A stretch of DNA of 64,000 nt from Puccinia triticina (lineage: Eukaryota; Basidiomycota; Pucciniomycetes; Pucciniales; Pucciniaceae): NCBI RefSeq assembly GCF_026914185.1, contig NC_070565.1:7068001-7132000 (forward strand), written 5' to 3'. The translations under genes were made by a program, and so were the position numbers. Each line of letters starts with the position of its first letter. Positions within the stretch are counted from its first letter, which is position 1. This document shows, one piece after another, positions 11,001-19,256 of the stretch. The notes under the pieces are model-generated. The model saw only the letters and a program-made list of their open reading frames with translations. It was not told where the DNA came from and did not search any database.

Positions 11001-11972
11001 GCGATAAGGATCGCGAGACAAGGGAGGGCGCTGCAGCGGTGGATTGAGATTTTGGGGCATGGGTTGATTCACCGGTTTGACCTTTCGCGCCACCGGTTTG
11101 TATTTCGCCGCGAAAGAGAGGAGTCCGCCCTCCTTCCACAATTCCACAAGCTCCCGTTGCGCGCAATGATTGAGACCGCATTCAAGGAGCCACCAAGTCC
11201 GATGTTCCGCGCCGTCCTCGAAAGCTGCCTTCTCTGCAAAGGAGAGTCCAGACGGATGGGAGTGGCTCACGAGTGTGGCGCGTGGTAGGGCTTTCAAAGT
11301 TTGCGGAGCATCACGCCTCAGAGGTGCACATTGGGAGGAACTTACTTCTACTCCAAATGGTCTCCACGGCGGTCCAAACTCCACCACACCACCCTCACAA
11401 TCCAGGGTCCAAGAAAATAGTTTAACCTCATTACAGAGGGTCTTTAGTTTTTCCTCGTCGCGGAGGCTCGGGAGTTTAGGCTCATTGCGGAGTCGAACTA
11501 GATTACCCTCGTTGCGGAGGACGCCACAAGACGTATCTAGTTTATGCTCATTCTGGAGACTAGACTGAGATGATCCGTTTCGGGGAGAATAGGGAAGTTT
11601 ATTCTCGTTGCGGAGACGTGTCGGATAGGGTGGAGCATCACCTGAAACCAGAGGAAAGTCCAAAGGATGCGGGCGGCTCACAAATGTGGCTGAAGTAGAG
11701 TTTTTCACAGAGGTGGCGGTATCTCGCCCGGAGGTGCATAATCGGGAGGAACTTACTTTCAGTTCTCCCTGCCTCCGTGGAACACCTATTTTCTCCTCGC
11801 CGCCTGTTTGGCCTGATCTTGAATCGGATGAAGCGCCGCTTTGGCGCTCGAGAGAATTGAAGTGAGATGAGACGAGATGGAAAGACTGGACATTGAAATC
11901 GGACGCGATGTTTTTGGCTTTTTCGGGAGTTTTTTGCTGTTTTTGGATTTGCTGATTTTGAGAAGATGACAA
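8076..11972 (-). CDS. pol: Element E pol: RT, RNase H and integrase
   Basis: The open frame gives about 1298 residues and has no stop. Residues 1-300 are a low-complexity extension with six LRNExKL-like repeats and two copies of the dispersed E motif. Then follow the linker KPVNQPMPQNLNPPL, a reverse transcriptase (catalytic FIDDGG at about 556), RNase H (DSSFHAEGA at about 720), an integrase zinc domain (HEDLGH...CRSCEDC at about 944), the integrase acidic triad (D in VSMDAVHL about 1010, D in STDGGSEF about 1066, E in GQGMVERG about 1102) and a C-terminal GPY/F module (WNGPYCVV about 1252). I see no chromodomain. The start is uncertain: TTG at 11970 is only where the frame opens, and no ATG is obvious there, so the protein may be made by frameshifting or splicing from the protease frame. 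Confidence 0.9.
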   Translation of the reverse strand: MSSSQNQQIQKQQKTPEKAKNIASDFNVQSFHLVSSHFNSLERQSGASSDSRSGQTGGEEKIGVPRRQGELKVSSSRLCTSGRDTATSVKNSTSATFVSRPHPLDFPLVSGDAPPYPTRLRNENKLPYSPRNGSSQSSLQNEHKLDTSCGVLRNEGNLVRLRNEPKLPSLRDEEKLKTLCNEVKLFSWTLDCEGGVVEFGPPWRPFGVEVSSSQCAPLRRDAPQTLKALPRATLVSHSHPSGLSFAEKAAFEDGAEHRTWWLLECGLNHCAQRELVELWKEGGLLSFAAKYKPVARKVKPVNQPMPQNLNPPLQRPPLSRDPYRGLLCSLAGPFVPRGRVTELSLQVVNFGPPGWLNPSELDLIKNVLAERNLSIAFDESQRGLLKESYGLPYIIPVVEHEPWQKRKIPIPAAKMEEYTKIIRERVRTGLYEQSTTSYTSPVFCVLKGNGKLQIVHDLQPLNKVMIRDAGVPPATEEFVESFSGRACYGLGDIMGGYDERALHPISRPLTTFDTPLGRFQLTRLPQGATNSVAVYQAQMVWILQDEIPEHAGIFIDDGGIKGPVSDYDNEVLDWHSSIRRFVWEYAETLERILFRIEESGLTVSASKLAVCVPALEIVGHVVCKEGRRMARSKVNKILSWPTPASATEVRGFLGVVVYVRIFIPSLSQLCLPLRRLTRKDAEFLWTSDCEDAFEELKLIVGRDIVLVKINYGSDAGRIKLAVDSSFHAEGAVLSQEDSNGLDRPALYESLLFSDVESRYSQSKLELCGVARILKKLQTILWGQHFELQVDAQSLIQMINAPSLPNAPMTRWVAFIQLFSFDIVHRPGKSFTMPDGLSRRPQGEDDSDPPSSEFDEDSPAIRPLHSFTVNPKTGYSGYQEGFWRCMEIFLATLARPEGLDAAEFRALKRRSVDFFLQAGRLMKRGSPLPRIVVTIPPKQDSILRKLHEDLGHRGTTETYRRVSERFWWPSLKQSVARWCRSCEDCQKKDLRRPQELRYPTGESTVFGRVSMDAVHLKASGAKYLIVTRDDFSGWVEAKILNNLTSEAVAAFLQENWTMRYGLARSYSTDGGSEFGGALAEMLRALPGQHRVSTPYYPEGQGMVERGHGPLKSALVMLAGKSGKNCRHYLPLVLFADRISTKRTTGYSPYELVFGQRAVLPLDLEIESYLGVDWDAVKDTSDLLAARSRQLERSEETRGIAYRKLMDARGDSLRYWEEKNAARIREPLKPGDRVLAFNRSLETQWGQLFAHRWNGPYCVVKQVPGGSYVLAELDGTELKRRFAADQVKRFYARKDFPDQK
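11243..11348 (-). repeat. Dispersed E motif, copy 2 (inside pol)
   Basis: It lies in frame in the pol N-terminal extension and encodes EVSSSQCAP...TLVSHSHPSG. It carries the same GTAAGT start, TGCACCTC centre and CCACACTCGTGAGCCAC end as the other copies. Similarity to copy 3 reaches further, to the AGTCCA...GGATG segment. Confidence 0.75.
11654..11760 (-). repeat. Dispersed E motif, copy 3 (inside pol)
   Basis: It lies in frame in pol about 410 bp from copy 2 and encodes KVSSSRLCT...TFVSRPHPLD. GTAAGT is conserved, and the rest is diverged by roughly a third from copy 2. Confidence 0.75.
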
Positions 11973-12076
11973 GGAAAAGAAAGAAACCGAACCGTGAGCC
12001 TCTGAATTATTAGTTGGCTCTGCGACAGGACTGCGAGACTCTAAATTAAGTCTGCCGCTTTCCGAGCCAACCCGCT

Positions 12077-12775
12077 CTATAAAAAATGACGGCCCTCCAC
12101 GGGATCGTCGCGCGCTTTCCCTTTGCGCGTCAATATTGCCTTGCGACCGCCACCCGGAAAGTCACGCTCCCAGCGGCCCGAATCCACAGAACAAAGGGTC
12201 AGCTCGATTTTTTGACCATTAGCGTCCGGGAGGAGGATCTTCTCGCCCGTCTGTCCGGAGAATTCGAGTGTAACGTCGAAATCCATGAGAAAAGGCCTTC
12301 CTAAGATGATGGGGCCATCCACGCGCGTGATCCAAAAGTGGCAGGTGCCCACTATTGACTTCCCGATCCTGACAGGCACGTCTTCAGCGACGCCAACCAA
12401 TTCACACGCCTGATTCCCGATCCCGTACACCGCGGAGTTAAAGTTAACACGGGGGCTTAGGTTAAGCTTTGATGCCTTCGCATCCGAGATCAGATTCAGC
12501 TGAGATCCTGAATCTACTAAGGGGGCCGCATTGCCTTCTTCTTCTCCAAGCAGGCAGGGTAAATACCCCAGCGGACAGGAATACAGCCGGTTTTCTTCCT
12601 CTTGAGGAGAGGACTCTTCCAAAAGCGTTCCGGAGTGAACCTTCAGATCCTCTGAGTTGACTTCCACGCGGCGCTTCGAGACCCAACGTTTCATCCCGTC
12701 AGCAATAGCCGGCGCGACGGCGCATAGCTCTGCAACCGTGACCGTCAACGGAAGATCAGAAATTTTCTGAAGCAT
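12077..12775 (-). CDS. Element E aspartic protease
   Basis: The frame gives 232 residues and overlaps the end of gag by 31 bases in another frame, so a frameshift or separate start would be needed. The retropepsin motif is APLVDSGSQLNLIS at about residue 83, with the second motif IILGRPFLMD at about 154. The protein would process the Gag and Pol polyproteins in virus-like particles. The homologous frame of J (58866-59960) has the same order of blocks (CPLGY, then the DxG motif, then the GxP motif). About 105 bp separate its stop from the first counted residue of pol. Confidence 0.87.
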   Translation of the reverse strand: MLQKISDLPLTVTVAELCAVAPAIADGMKRWVSKRRVEVNSEDLKVHSGTLLEESSPQEEENRLYSCPLGYLPCLLGEEEGNAAPLVDSGSQLNLISDAKASKLNLSPRVNFNSAVYGIGNQACELVGVAEDVPVRIGKSIVGTCHFWITRVDGPIILGRPFLMDFDVTLEFSGQTGEKILLPDANGQKIELTLCSVDSGRWERDFPGGGRKAILTRKGKARDDPVEGRHFL

Positions 12776-14202
12776 GCTTCCACCGCCCTGGGGTGATCCT
12801 TGGCGATCCCTCTCTCAAATCTCACTCTTGATGGGCCCCCGTCCGATTTAGTGGCGGCCGGCGAAGGGGCGGGTTCAGCTTGAACTGGCTGTGAAGGCTG
12901 ACTCGCCGGCGAACGTTCGAAAAGCTCAGGCTCCTCGTCCATATCCTCAGCTTCCAATCCAGAGTTAGGAGGAGGCGCCTTCTTCGGGGTCTTCCTAGCG
13001 GCAGAAGCTGGAACTGTCGGGGCCTTGTAAGGTTTTGGCGCCTCGTGCTTCTTGCGCGCAGGGTCAGATTGATAGGCACCCGAGAAGGCTTGAGAGGACA
13101 CGGCGGGGGGATACCAGGGATCCAAGGAGCCGCAAGTCGTCCTGAACTCTGTCGTTGCTGAGCTCACTTGAGGTTGGTAGGAAGCCACAACGTGGCGAAT
13201 CGGGCGCGACGCGTCGAAAGGGATCAGCGCACCATTAGGGAGGAAGAAATTGGTCCCCTTTTGCTCGACCAACTTCTCCTCCTTATCCTTCTTTAGCTCG
13301 AAACAACGCGCCGTCCCGTGGCCTTCACGGTGGCAATAGTAGCAGACGAGAGGTCCACGCGATCCTGATGGCGCAGCAGCGGCGGGAGAAGAAACTGCGA
13401 GCTCCTTCTTCAGCCGCTGCTCGAAAGACTGGAGCATGCGGGATAGATCGTCCACAGTAGCTGGCGCCATCGACTGAGCCGGCGCTTCCTTCGGCCAACG
13501 ATCAGCCTCCATCTTGATCATGATATCGTTGGACTCCTTGAAACCTGAAGTGAAAGGGAGGGAGGCCTGCGGTTTGATCTGCTCTGAGGTGAAAGCTACC
13601 TCTTCCTCCATCTCTGAAATGACAGCCGCCCGCAGTTCCTTGAGCGCGGGCAAGAGATAGCGCCCGTCCAGAGTCTTAACCATCGCCTTTTTCTTGACTA
13701 GGTAGGACTTGATGCGCTGTTGAAACCCGGCCGAGAACGCGAAAAAGAAGTAATCCACCGATAAATCTTCTGACGAAAGATGTTGGTACCTGATCAGATA
13801 TGATAAGATGACGTCGAAGATAGACTTAAACAGCCGGTAATCCTCGAGCGTCGTGATCCCGCCCTTAGCAATCCAAGCATCCTTGAGACTCTGCAAGTCC
13901 GCGACGGTGTAGCGGACCACATCCACTTGCCCCCACCGCTCGATCATCTGCTCCTTCAGCGTGGTCCACGACTTGCTCGTGTACCCGCTCATATCCCACA
14001 CCGCGTCCTGGATATCCTCGCTCCCAAGGAAGGACGGTATCTGGAGGACCTTGTCCTCATCCGACGCGCCGTCCAAGTTGGCGGCTAGCTCGTACTGGCG
14101 AAGGAAAGCCTCCACGCGCGATCCGGTGAACTTGAGAGCCCGGTCTTGTGGCTTGATCTTGACCATCCGCGCGACTGGCGCTGCTGCTGCTGGGTCGGCC
14201 AT
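12745..14202 (-). CDS. gag: Element E Gag (capsid-nucleocapsid)
   Basis: The frame gives 485 residues from the ATG at 14200-14202 (MADPAAAAPVARMVK). A helical capsid-like region (ALKFTGSRVEAFLRQYELAA, then SWTTLKEQMIERWG) covers about residues 20-210, and a single CX2CX4HX4C zinc knuckle (CYYCHREGHGTARC) sits at about 286, typical of Ty3/gypsy Gag. The C-terminal third is Pro/Ala-rich. Gag would form the particle that packages element RNA. It is intact and is the first gene after the leader. J carries a related Gag with similar spacing (60044-61460). Confidence 0.88.
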   Translation of the reverse strand: MADPAAAAPVARMVKIKPQDRALKFTGSRVEAFLRQYELAANLDGASDEDKVLQIPSFLGSEDIQDAVWDMSGYTSKSWTTLKEQMIERWGQVDVVRYTVADLQSLKDAWIAKGGITTLEDYRLFKSIFDVILSYLIRYQHLSSEDLSVDYFFFAFSAGFQQRIKSYLVKKKAMVKTLDGRYLLPALKELRAAVISEMEEEVAFTSEQIKPQASLPFTSGFKESNDIMIKMEADRWPKEAPAQSMAPATVDDLSRMLQSFEQRLKKELAVSSPAAAAPSGSRGPLVCYYCHREGHGTARCFELKKDKEEKLVEQKGTNFFLPNGALIPFDASRPIRHVVASYQPQVSSATTEFRTTCGSLDPWYPPAVSSQAFSGAYQSDPARKKHEAPKPYKAPTVPASAARKTPKKAPPPNSGLEAEDMDEEPELFERSPASQPSQPVQAEPAPSPAATKSDGGPSRVRFERGIAKDHPRAVEACFRKFLIFR

Positions 14203-14260
14203 TGCGATGCGAGGGGATAGATGGATTCTGGAATTGATGGGAGAGAGAAATGGGTCCGAT

Positions 14261-14346
14261 GTGGCTCACAGCACGTGGCAAACGTAATGCTTTCGAAACG
14301 TGTAGCGATAACCCTCGGAGGTGCACTTATGGAGAGGACTTACTTC
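14261..14346 (-). repeat. Dispersed E motif, copy 4 (leader, just upstream of gag)
   Basis: It lies in the untranslated leader, ending about 59 bp upstream of the gag ATG. GTAAGT, GTGCACCTCCGAGG, TTTCGAAA and TGAGCCAC are conserved with the other three copies. Confidence 0.7.
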
Positions 14347-14494
14347 TATCTCTCCAAACCTCCGCGAAACAAAGACTCCAAGCGCCGTCCTCAAAAAAAA
14401 GAAAGATCCGGGAAAACCAGGGATCACTTGAAAAAAAAAGATTTGAAAAGGAGAGAGCGCCTCAAAACCGCCGACCGTCTTGAAATCCGTATGG

Positions 14495-14544
14495 CGAGAC
14501 TGTAAATCTTGAGGTCGCTGGTTCGATCCCGGCTCGGGGGACCA
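14495..14544. other. Primer-binding site of E: extended match to the 3' part of tRNA-Tyr(GUA)
   Basis: Read on the plus strand this is tRNA-like from the anticodon stem to CCA: anticodon stem CGAGA/TCTTG with loop CTGTAAA (anticodon GTA at 14502-14504), T-arm GCTGG-TTCGATC-CCGGC, acceptor strand TCGGGGG, then A and CCA at 14542-14544. Two bases separate it from the 5' LTR, so in the sense (minus) strand it is a primer-binding site TGGTCCCCCGAG... that runs on for about 50 nt. No D-arm or 5' acceptor strand follows, so it is not a tRNA gene. Confidence 0.85.
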
Positions 14545-14546
14545 AA

Positions 14547-15332
14547 TGTGGAACTCCGACCGGTGCTGGGCCGTCGGCAGTTACTGTAAGGGAGAGTTGC
14601 GCTGAGCGCTGCCTTCGCGGTGATCCGGAAAAGAGTCGTGGGATTCAAGTTATAGCTTTAAGAGGGGGGGGGGATTTATGTTAAGAGACGACGGGGTTTA
14701 GATCCTCGTCGGCGGTGGTTTGTTTGCTGAGAATCTGGGGAAAAGGGCCGGCGAACTGGACCGGGGACAGTGATCTTAAAGGAAAGGAATCTGGAAGAGG
14801 ATCGGCGCGGGGGCTGAGAGGAGAAACTCAGAAGCTCCCGCGAGTATATCGGCGAACAAAGATCAATAAACTTTTGATTCAAGTTGATGAGATGATCTGA
14901 CAAACAAAATTTTGGTTCAGACAAAATCCCATGCCCCCCCATCATCTGAGTTCGAGCTGAACTCAGACTCCGGGGTTGTAACATGCTGTGGACAAGTCAT
15001 CATACACCCGCGCGCACAAGCGCGCCACAACAGCAAGAGAAGGGAGGAAAGAATCAGAAAAGAAATAACACCAAAGGAAGAAAACCAACCCTCCGCATAC
15101 AACACCTCTCCAACGCGCGCATTTTAGAAACAGAAGAACATAAGACAGAGGAGGAGAAAGGAAAACAACAAAACAAACACAAAGGAAACCAAAGCCTAAT
15201 CCTGAAACGCCTTGAAGATTCCACCGCGCGCGACGCGCGCTGATTGATCTTGACGCCCATGAGTTGATGTCTTGATGGCTGAAAACTCAAAGAATCCGCT
15301 GCGCCACGGGCGCCACACAAATGGCCACCACA
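14547..15332 (-). repeat. 5' LTR of element E
   Basis: This 786-bp repeat is identical to 7087-7872 except at three sites I could find: a G/T near 14585, a G/T near 14709 and a G-to-A near 14923 in CGA context. The promoter of E should lie here, on the minus strand. I see no strong TATA box. Confidence 0.92.
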
Positions 15333-15336
15333 ACGG

Positions 15337-15422
15337 TTAATCAGTTGGCGGATGTGTTAACGAAGAAGTTGGGACCGGCGAAGATGATTGAGGCGGGGAT
15401 CAAATTGGGTTTGATTGGTTAA
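15337..15422 (+). pseudogene. C-terminal end of copia K polyprotein (RNase H end)
   Basis: It encodes NQLADVLTKKLGPAKMIEAG and a short tail ending at TAA, the conserved copia C-terminus (ADxLTK). It continues the frame that breaks at 7086: with E and one ACGG removed, TSTV joins NQLADVL. Confidence 0.9.
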
Positions 15423-15452
15423 TCGGGTGGTTTTTGCATTCGTGGGGGGGAG

Positions 15453-16584
15453 TGTTAGGATGGTTCATGTCAAGACTCAGGGCTTGCCCCAGAGCAAAGG
15501 AAGCGCAAGGAGCGAAACCCTAACGCCGCAAGGGGGAATGGTGAGTCCGCGCGACCCCCAGGTCCATGCATATGCATGAGACTCTCAGACAATAGGAGTA
15601 GGCGAGAAGCTGAAACTTTGTTCCTCTCCTTCTAGCCACGTCTACATCCGACGAAGAGCCTAAACGTCCCAAGAGAAGCACAACACCGAATAGGTAAGCT
15701 GTGCTCCTTGGGTTTGCCATAAGCCGAGGAGCGAGCTGCTGATTAAAAGAACAATGTTCTAATTACAGCAAGCATTTGCCCGACGCCAACTCAGACCGAA
15801 TCGGTTCCAGCCTCATCGAAAGGATTTCCACCTCAACGAGTGGTAAGTCCTTCGATGCAGAGTCATCAAAGCGTAGCCGGTCACTGATATAGAGATCTGT
15901 TACAATAACAGACCGTAGCAGTCCCGGCACGCTTCTCACTCGTATCGGCGGACGTTAAAGTACCAAGCCTGAACGAGCACAAGTAAGAGATAAACATCAT
16001 CTCTTTAGCTTTCGCACCGAAAGTTCAGGCACTGATACAGAACACAGTTGCGCATCCCAGACAGTAGTCCTCTCCCCACGATCTCGTGGTCCTAGCTGCC
16101 ATAGCAGTCTTTTCTCATTATTATTCTATCTCATACCAGAGCCGGCAATAGTTCCGCTCTTAGGTACATGACTTGTTTATTTCTTTCTCTGTCTCTGAGC
16201 TTGTCAGATGGACCAACCTCATTCTAACCATGAAATAAACGCTCTTGGTATTGTGAAACCTTTTAGTTCATGCACTTATGCAAAAACCCATAGTAGAATC
16301 ATGTACTTACATATCATGTACATAGATTCTCTAACCTTGTTGGTGACAGGTCCAAACCTAGACCTGTCACCGCCGAGCCGGTACAGTCCTAGCTCCTTTT
16401 CTCTTTACTCACCGAGATAGGAGTATCGGATTCGATCCGTGGAGAGCTGACAGCCATCGGACTGTATCGTGATGGTTAGTCCTTATGCCAAGCAATCAAC
16501 ACCAAGATAGGAGTATCGGATTCGACCCGTGGAGAGCTGACAGTCATCGGACTGTATTGTGCAGATCCGTTTGACCTCATCATA
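15453..16584 (+). repeat. 3' LTR of copia K, carrying a 796-bp extra segment
   Basis: The LTR starts right after a G-rich polypurine tract (15443-15452) and matches the 5' LTR in 15453-15469 and again from 16266 to 16584. Between these lies 15470-16265, absent from the 5' LTR. It ends CATCATA before the CCTCC duplication. Confidence 0.85.
15470..16265. mobile_element. Insertion of unknown type in the K 3' LTR
   Basis: The 796-bp segment is flanked by a direct repeat GTTCATG (15463-15469 and 16266-16272), of which the 5' LTR has one copy. It could be an insertion with a 7-bp duplication, or the 5' LTR could have lost it by recombination between the repeats. At its right end a frame MDQPHSNHEINALGIVKPF looks like the start of a copia gag, so it may hold an LTR plus leader of another copia element. 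Not resolved. Confidence 0.45.
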
Positions 16585-16589
16585 CCTCC

Positions 16590-17040
16590 AACCAGCCAGT
16601 GTTAGACTGGGCTCGCGCGTGCACGCGAGCCCAGTCGTGGACTGAGAATCCCTGCAAGATGTCGGAAATCCCTCTCGATTGAAACCCGCTTCAATCCCGC
16701 GCGAATCTGAGACTCTGACTGCCACTCCACACCGCGCCTACACTTCAAAGCTGGCACACACACTCCAAACCCCATCGCCACCTATCGCCACCAAGAAAAC
16801 AACTCATCAAAAACCATCACATAACAACTTGAGGTTAAACTGTTGCGCGCGATTGTTTGAGTTGCTGCTAGCTGGTAAGGTTTTTTTTGGCGCCCATCGA
16901 CCAACGTCATCTAATGCGACTTGTTGCCAATTGATATTCTCTTAGCTCTGACTAGCCTACTCATTGGGGTCCCATAGATCTTGCTCGGCTACCTGGGTGG
17001 ACTCTTGAAAGGGACTCTTGATGATGATTTGGAAAAAGTG
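16590..17040. other. Non-coding stretch, possibly old LTR sequence
   Basis: No gene is evident. A perfect 12-bp-stem hairpin (ACTGGGCTCGCG / CGCGAGCCCAGT, 16606-16635) is the only clear structure. The right part adjoins element M and may belong to the old LTR L that continues at 19357. Confidence 0.35.
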
Positions 17041-17584
17041 CACCAGGAAAAAAAAGTAGTCAGTTGATGACAACTGACATAACACAGCTCTGGTTTCAGC
17101 TCCAAAGCTACTCCATCTGCTAGTTAAGGGCTGGCTGGCACACAGCTCAGTGCCCATTTTGGCACAGCTGAAGCCTCTAGCTTGCATTTTTCACAAGCTG
17201 CTCCTCAGCTTTGTCCCAGGCACAGCTGCTGCTCAGCCTTGGCCCAGGCCCAGCTGCCCCTCAGTCTTGGCACAGGAAAAGCCACTGCTCAGCCTTTGCT
17301 TGAGCAAGAACGGGTGTTGATAAACGCACACCCGTCCCCCGGGGGCACACCCTCGCCCACGCCCTTCGAAAAGGGCGTGTGGCGCTGGTTGGGTGTAACA
17401 CGCCCTTGAAGGATGTCTCCCGCGCGCGCGGGAACAATCCTTCAAGGGGGGAATATGCGGACCGGTCAGGTGGACCGCACGCCCTTTATCAAGGGTGTGC
17501 GAGTCGAAGGGCATGCACGCCGCTGTATGGGCGTGCGAGGGCGTGCACGCCCCCACATGGGCGTTCACGGGCGTGCACCATGGC

Positions 17585-18835
17585 TCGTTGGGAGCCCCTC
17601 GGCGGGCAGGTGCAAGTATACCTGCTCGCCGAGATCCCCTCGGCGGGCAGGTACAGATCCCACCTCGCCGAGAGCCTCTCGGAGAGCAGGTATACATGCA
17701 CCTGCTCGCCGAGAGCCTTGCCTGCTCGCCGAGAAGAATAACTCTTGGCGAGCAGGTATACAAACACCTGCCCGCCCCCCTCGGCGGGTAGGTGTATGTA
17801 TCCCTGCTCGCCGAGAAGGATAACTCTCGGCGAGCAGGTGCATGTATACCTGCTCACCGAGAGCCCCTCGGCGGGCAGGTGCATGTATACCTGCTCGCCA
17901 AGAGAAATCCTCGGCGAGCAGGCATACAGATCCCACCTCGCCGAGAGCCTCTCGGCGAGCAGGTATACATACACCTGCCCGCCGAGCCTGCTCACCGAGA
18001 GCCCCTCAGCGGGCAGGTGCATTTATACCTCCTCGGCGAGCAGGCATACATATCCCACCTCGCCAAGAGCCTCTCGGCGAGCAGGTATACTTGCACCTGC
18101 CCGACGAGGGGCTCTTGGCGAGCGGGCTCGGCGGGAGGTGCATGTATACCTGCTCGCCGAGAGAAATCCATGGCGAGCAGGCATACACCTCTCGGCGAGC
18201 AGGCATACATATCCCCGCTCGCCGAGAGCCTTGCCTGCTCGCCGAGAAGGATAACTCTCGGCGAGCAGGTATACAAACACTTGCCCGGCGAGCCTGCTCG
18301 CCAAGAGCCCCTCGGCGGGCAGGTTCAAGTATACCTGCTCCCGAGAGGCCCTCGGCGAGGTGGGATCTGTATGCCTGCTCGCCGAGGATTCCTCTCGGCG
18401 AGCAGGTATAAATGCACCTGCCCGCCGAGGGGCTCTCGGTGAGCAGGCTTGGTGGGCAGGTGTATGTATACCTTCTCGCCGAGAGGCTCTCGGCGAGGTG
18501 GGATCTGTATGCCTGCTCGCCGATAATTTCTCTCGGCGAGCAGGTATACATGCACCTGCCCGCCGAGGGGCTCTCGGTGAGCAGGTATACATGCCCTGCT
18601 CGCCGAGAGTTATCCTTCTCGCGAGCAGGCAAGGCTCTCGGCGAGGTGGGATCTGTACCTGCCCGCCGAGGGGCTCTAGGTGAGCAGGCTTGGCGGGCAG
18701 GTGTTTGTATACTTGCTCGCCAAGAGTTATCCTTCTCGGCGAGCAGGGATACATACACCTACCCGCCGAGGGGCTCTCGGCGAGCAGGTATATGTATGTA
18801 CATGCACCTGCCCACCGAGGGGCTCTCGGCGAGAA
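17585..18835. repeat. Array of about 36-45-bp hairpin units inside M
   Basis: Roughly 30 degenerate units alternate the half-sites CTCGGCGAGCAGGTATAC and CACCTGCCCGCCGAG, so that each unit is itself an imperfect palindrome. Some units flip orientation or swap the GAG/GGG half. The repeats keep reading frames open on both strands (LGEQVYMHLPAEGLS-like), which is a composition effect and not coding. Confidence 0.85.
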
Positions 18836-18973
18836 GGCACGGTGCACGCTTGTCACGCCTATGTGGGGGCGTGCACGCCCTCGCACGCCCTTGATAAAGC
18901 TTTTCAAAGGGGGTGGGCGTGGGCGTGCCCCCGGGGGACGGGTGTGCATTTATCAATGCCCGTTCTTGCTCAG

Positions 18974-19256
18974 GCAAAGGCTGAGCAGCAGCTGGGCCTG
19001 GGCCAAGGCTGAGCAGCAGCTGGGCGTGGGCCAAGGCTGAGCAGCAGCTGGGCGTGGGCCAAGGCTGAGCAGCAGCTGGGCCTGGGCCAAGGCTGAGCAG
19101 CAGCTGGGCCTGGGCCAAGGCTGAGGAGCAGCTGGGCCTGGGCCAAGGCTGAGGAGCAGCTGGGCCTGGGCCAAGGCTGAGCAGCAGCTGGGCCTGGGCC
19201 AAGGCTGAGCAGCAGCTGGGCCTGGGCCAAGGCTGAGCAGCAGCTGGGCCTGGGAC
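18974..19256 (+). repeat. 28-bp tandem repeat near the right end of M
   Basis: About ten copies of CAAGGCTGAGCAGCAGCTGG-GCCTGGGC, near-identical, with single changes such as GCGTGG for GCCTGG and GAGGAG for GAGCAG. The left arm of M has about three diverged inverted copies at 17200-17300, so the array expanded on one side only. Confidence 0.9.

Larger units (their letters stand above)
7087..15332 (-). mobile_element. Ty3/gypsy retrotransposon E, apparently complete and young
   Basis: E has two 786-bp LTRs that differ at only three positions I could find, a 4-bp duplication ACGG (7083-7086 and 15333-15336), a primer-binding site matching tRNA-Tyr, and open gag, protease and pol frames on the minus strand, each in a different frame. 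Removing E plus one duplication restores the copia K frame (TSTV-NQLADVL). The low LTR divergence means recent insertion. It is related to J at 57387-62652, with which it shares gene order and a PVNxPMPQNLNPPL linker in pol. Confidence 0.93.
2488..16584 (+). mobile_element. Ty1/copia retrotransposon K, interrupted by Ty3/gypsy element E
   Basis: K is bounded by LTRs starting TGTTAGGATGGTTCATG and by the 5-bp duplication CCTCC (2483-2487 and 16585-16589). Between the LTRs runs one copia-order polyprotein on the plus strand (gag, protease, integrase, reverse transcriptase, RNase H). Element E (7087-15332) sits in the RNase H region with duplication ACGG. Excluding E and the 796-bp segment in the 3' LTR, K is about 5 kb, a normal copia size. 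It is degenerate: three in-frame stops, one frameshift, and LTRs that differ by a 16-bp indel and several substitutions. Confidence 0.9.

Noticed and set aside
14461..14546. A complete tRNA-Tyr gene next to the E LTR
   Set aside because: The D-arm and 5' acceptor strand are missing and CCA is encoded, so it is a primer copy within the element.
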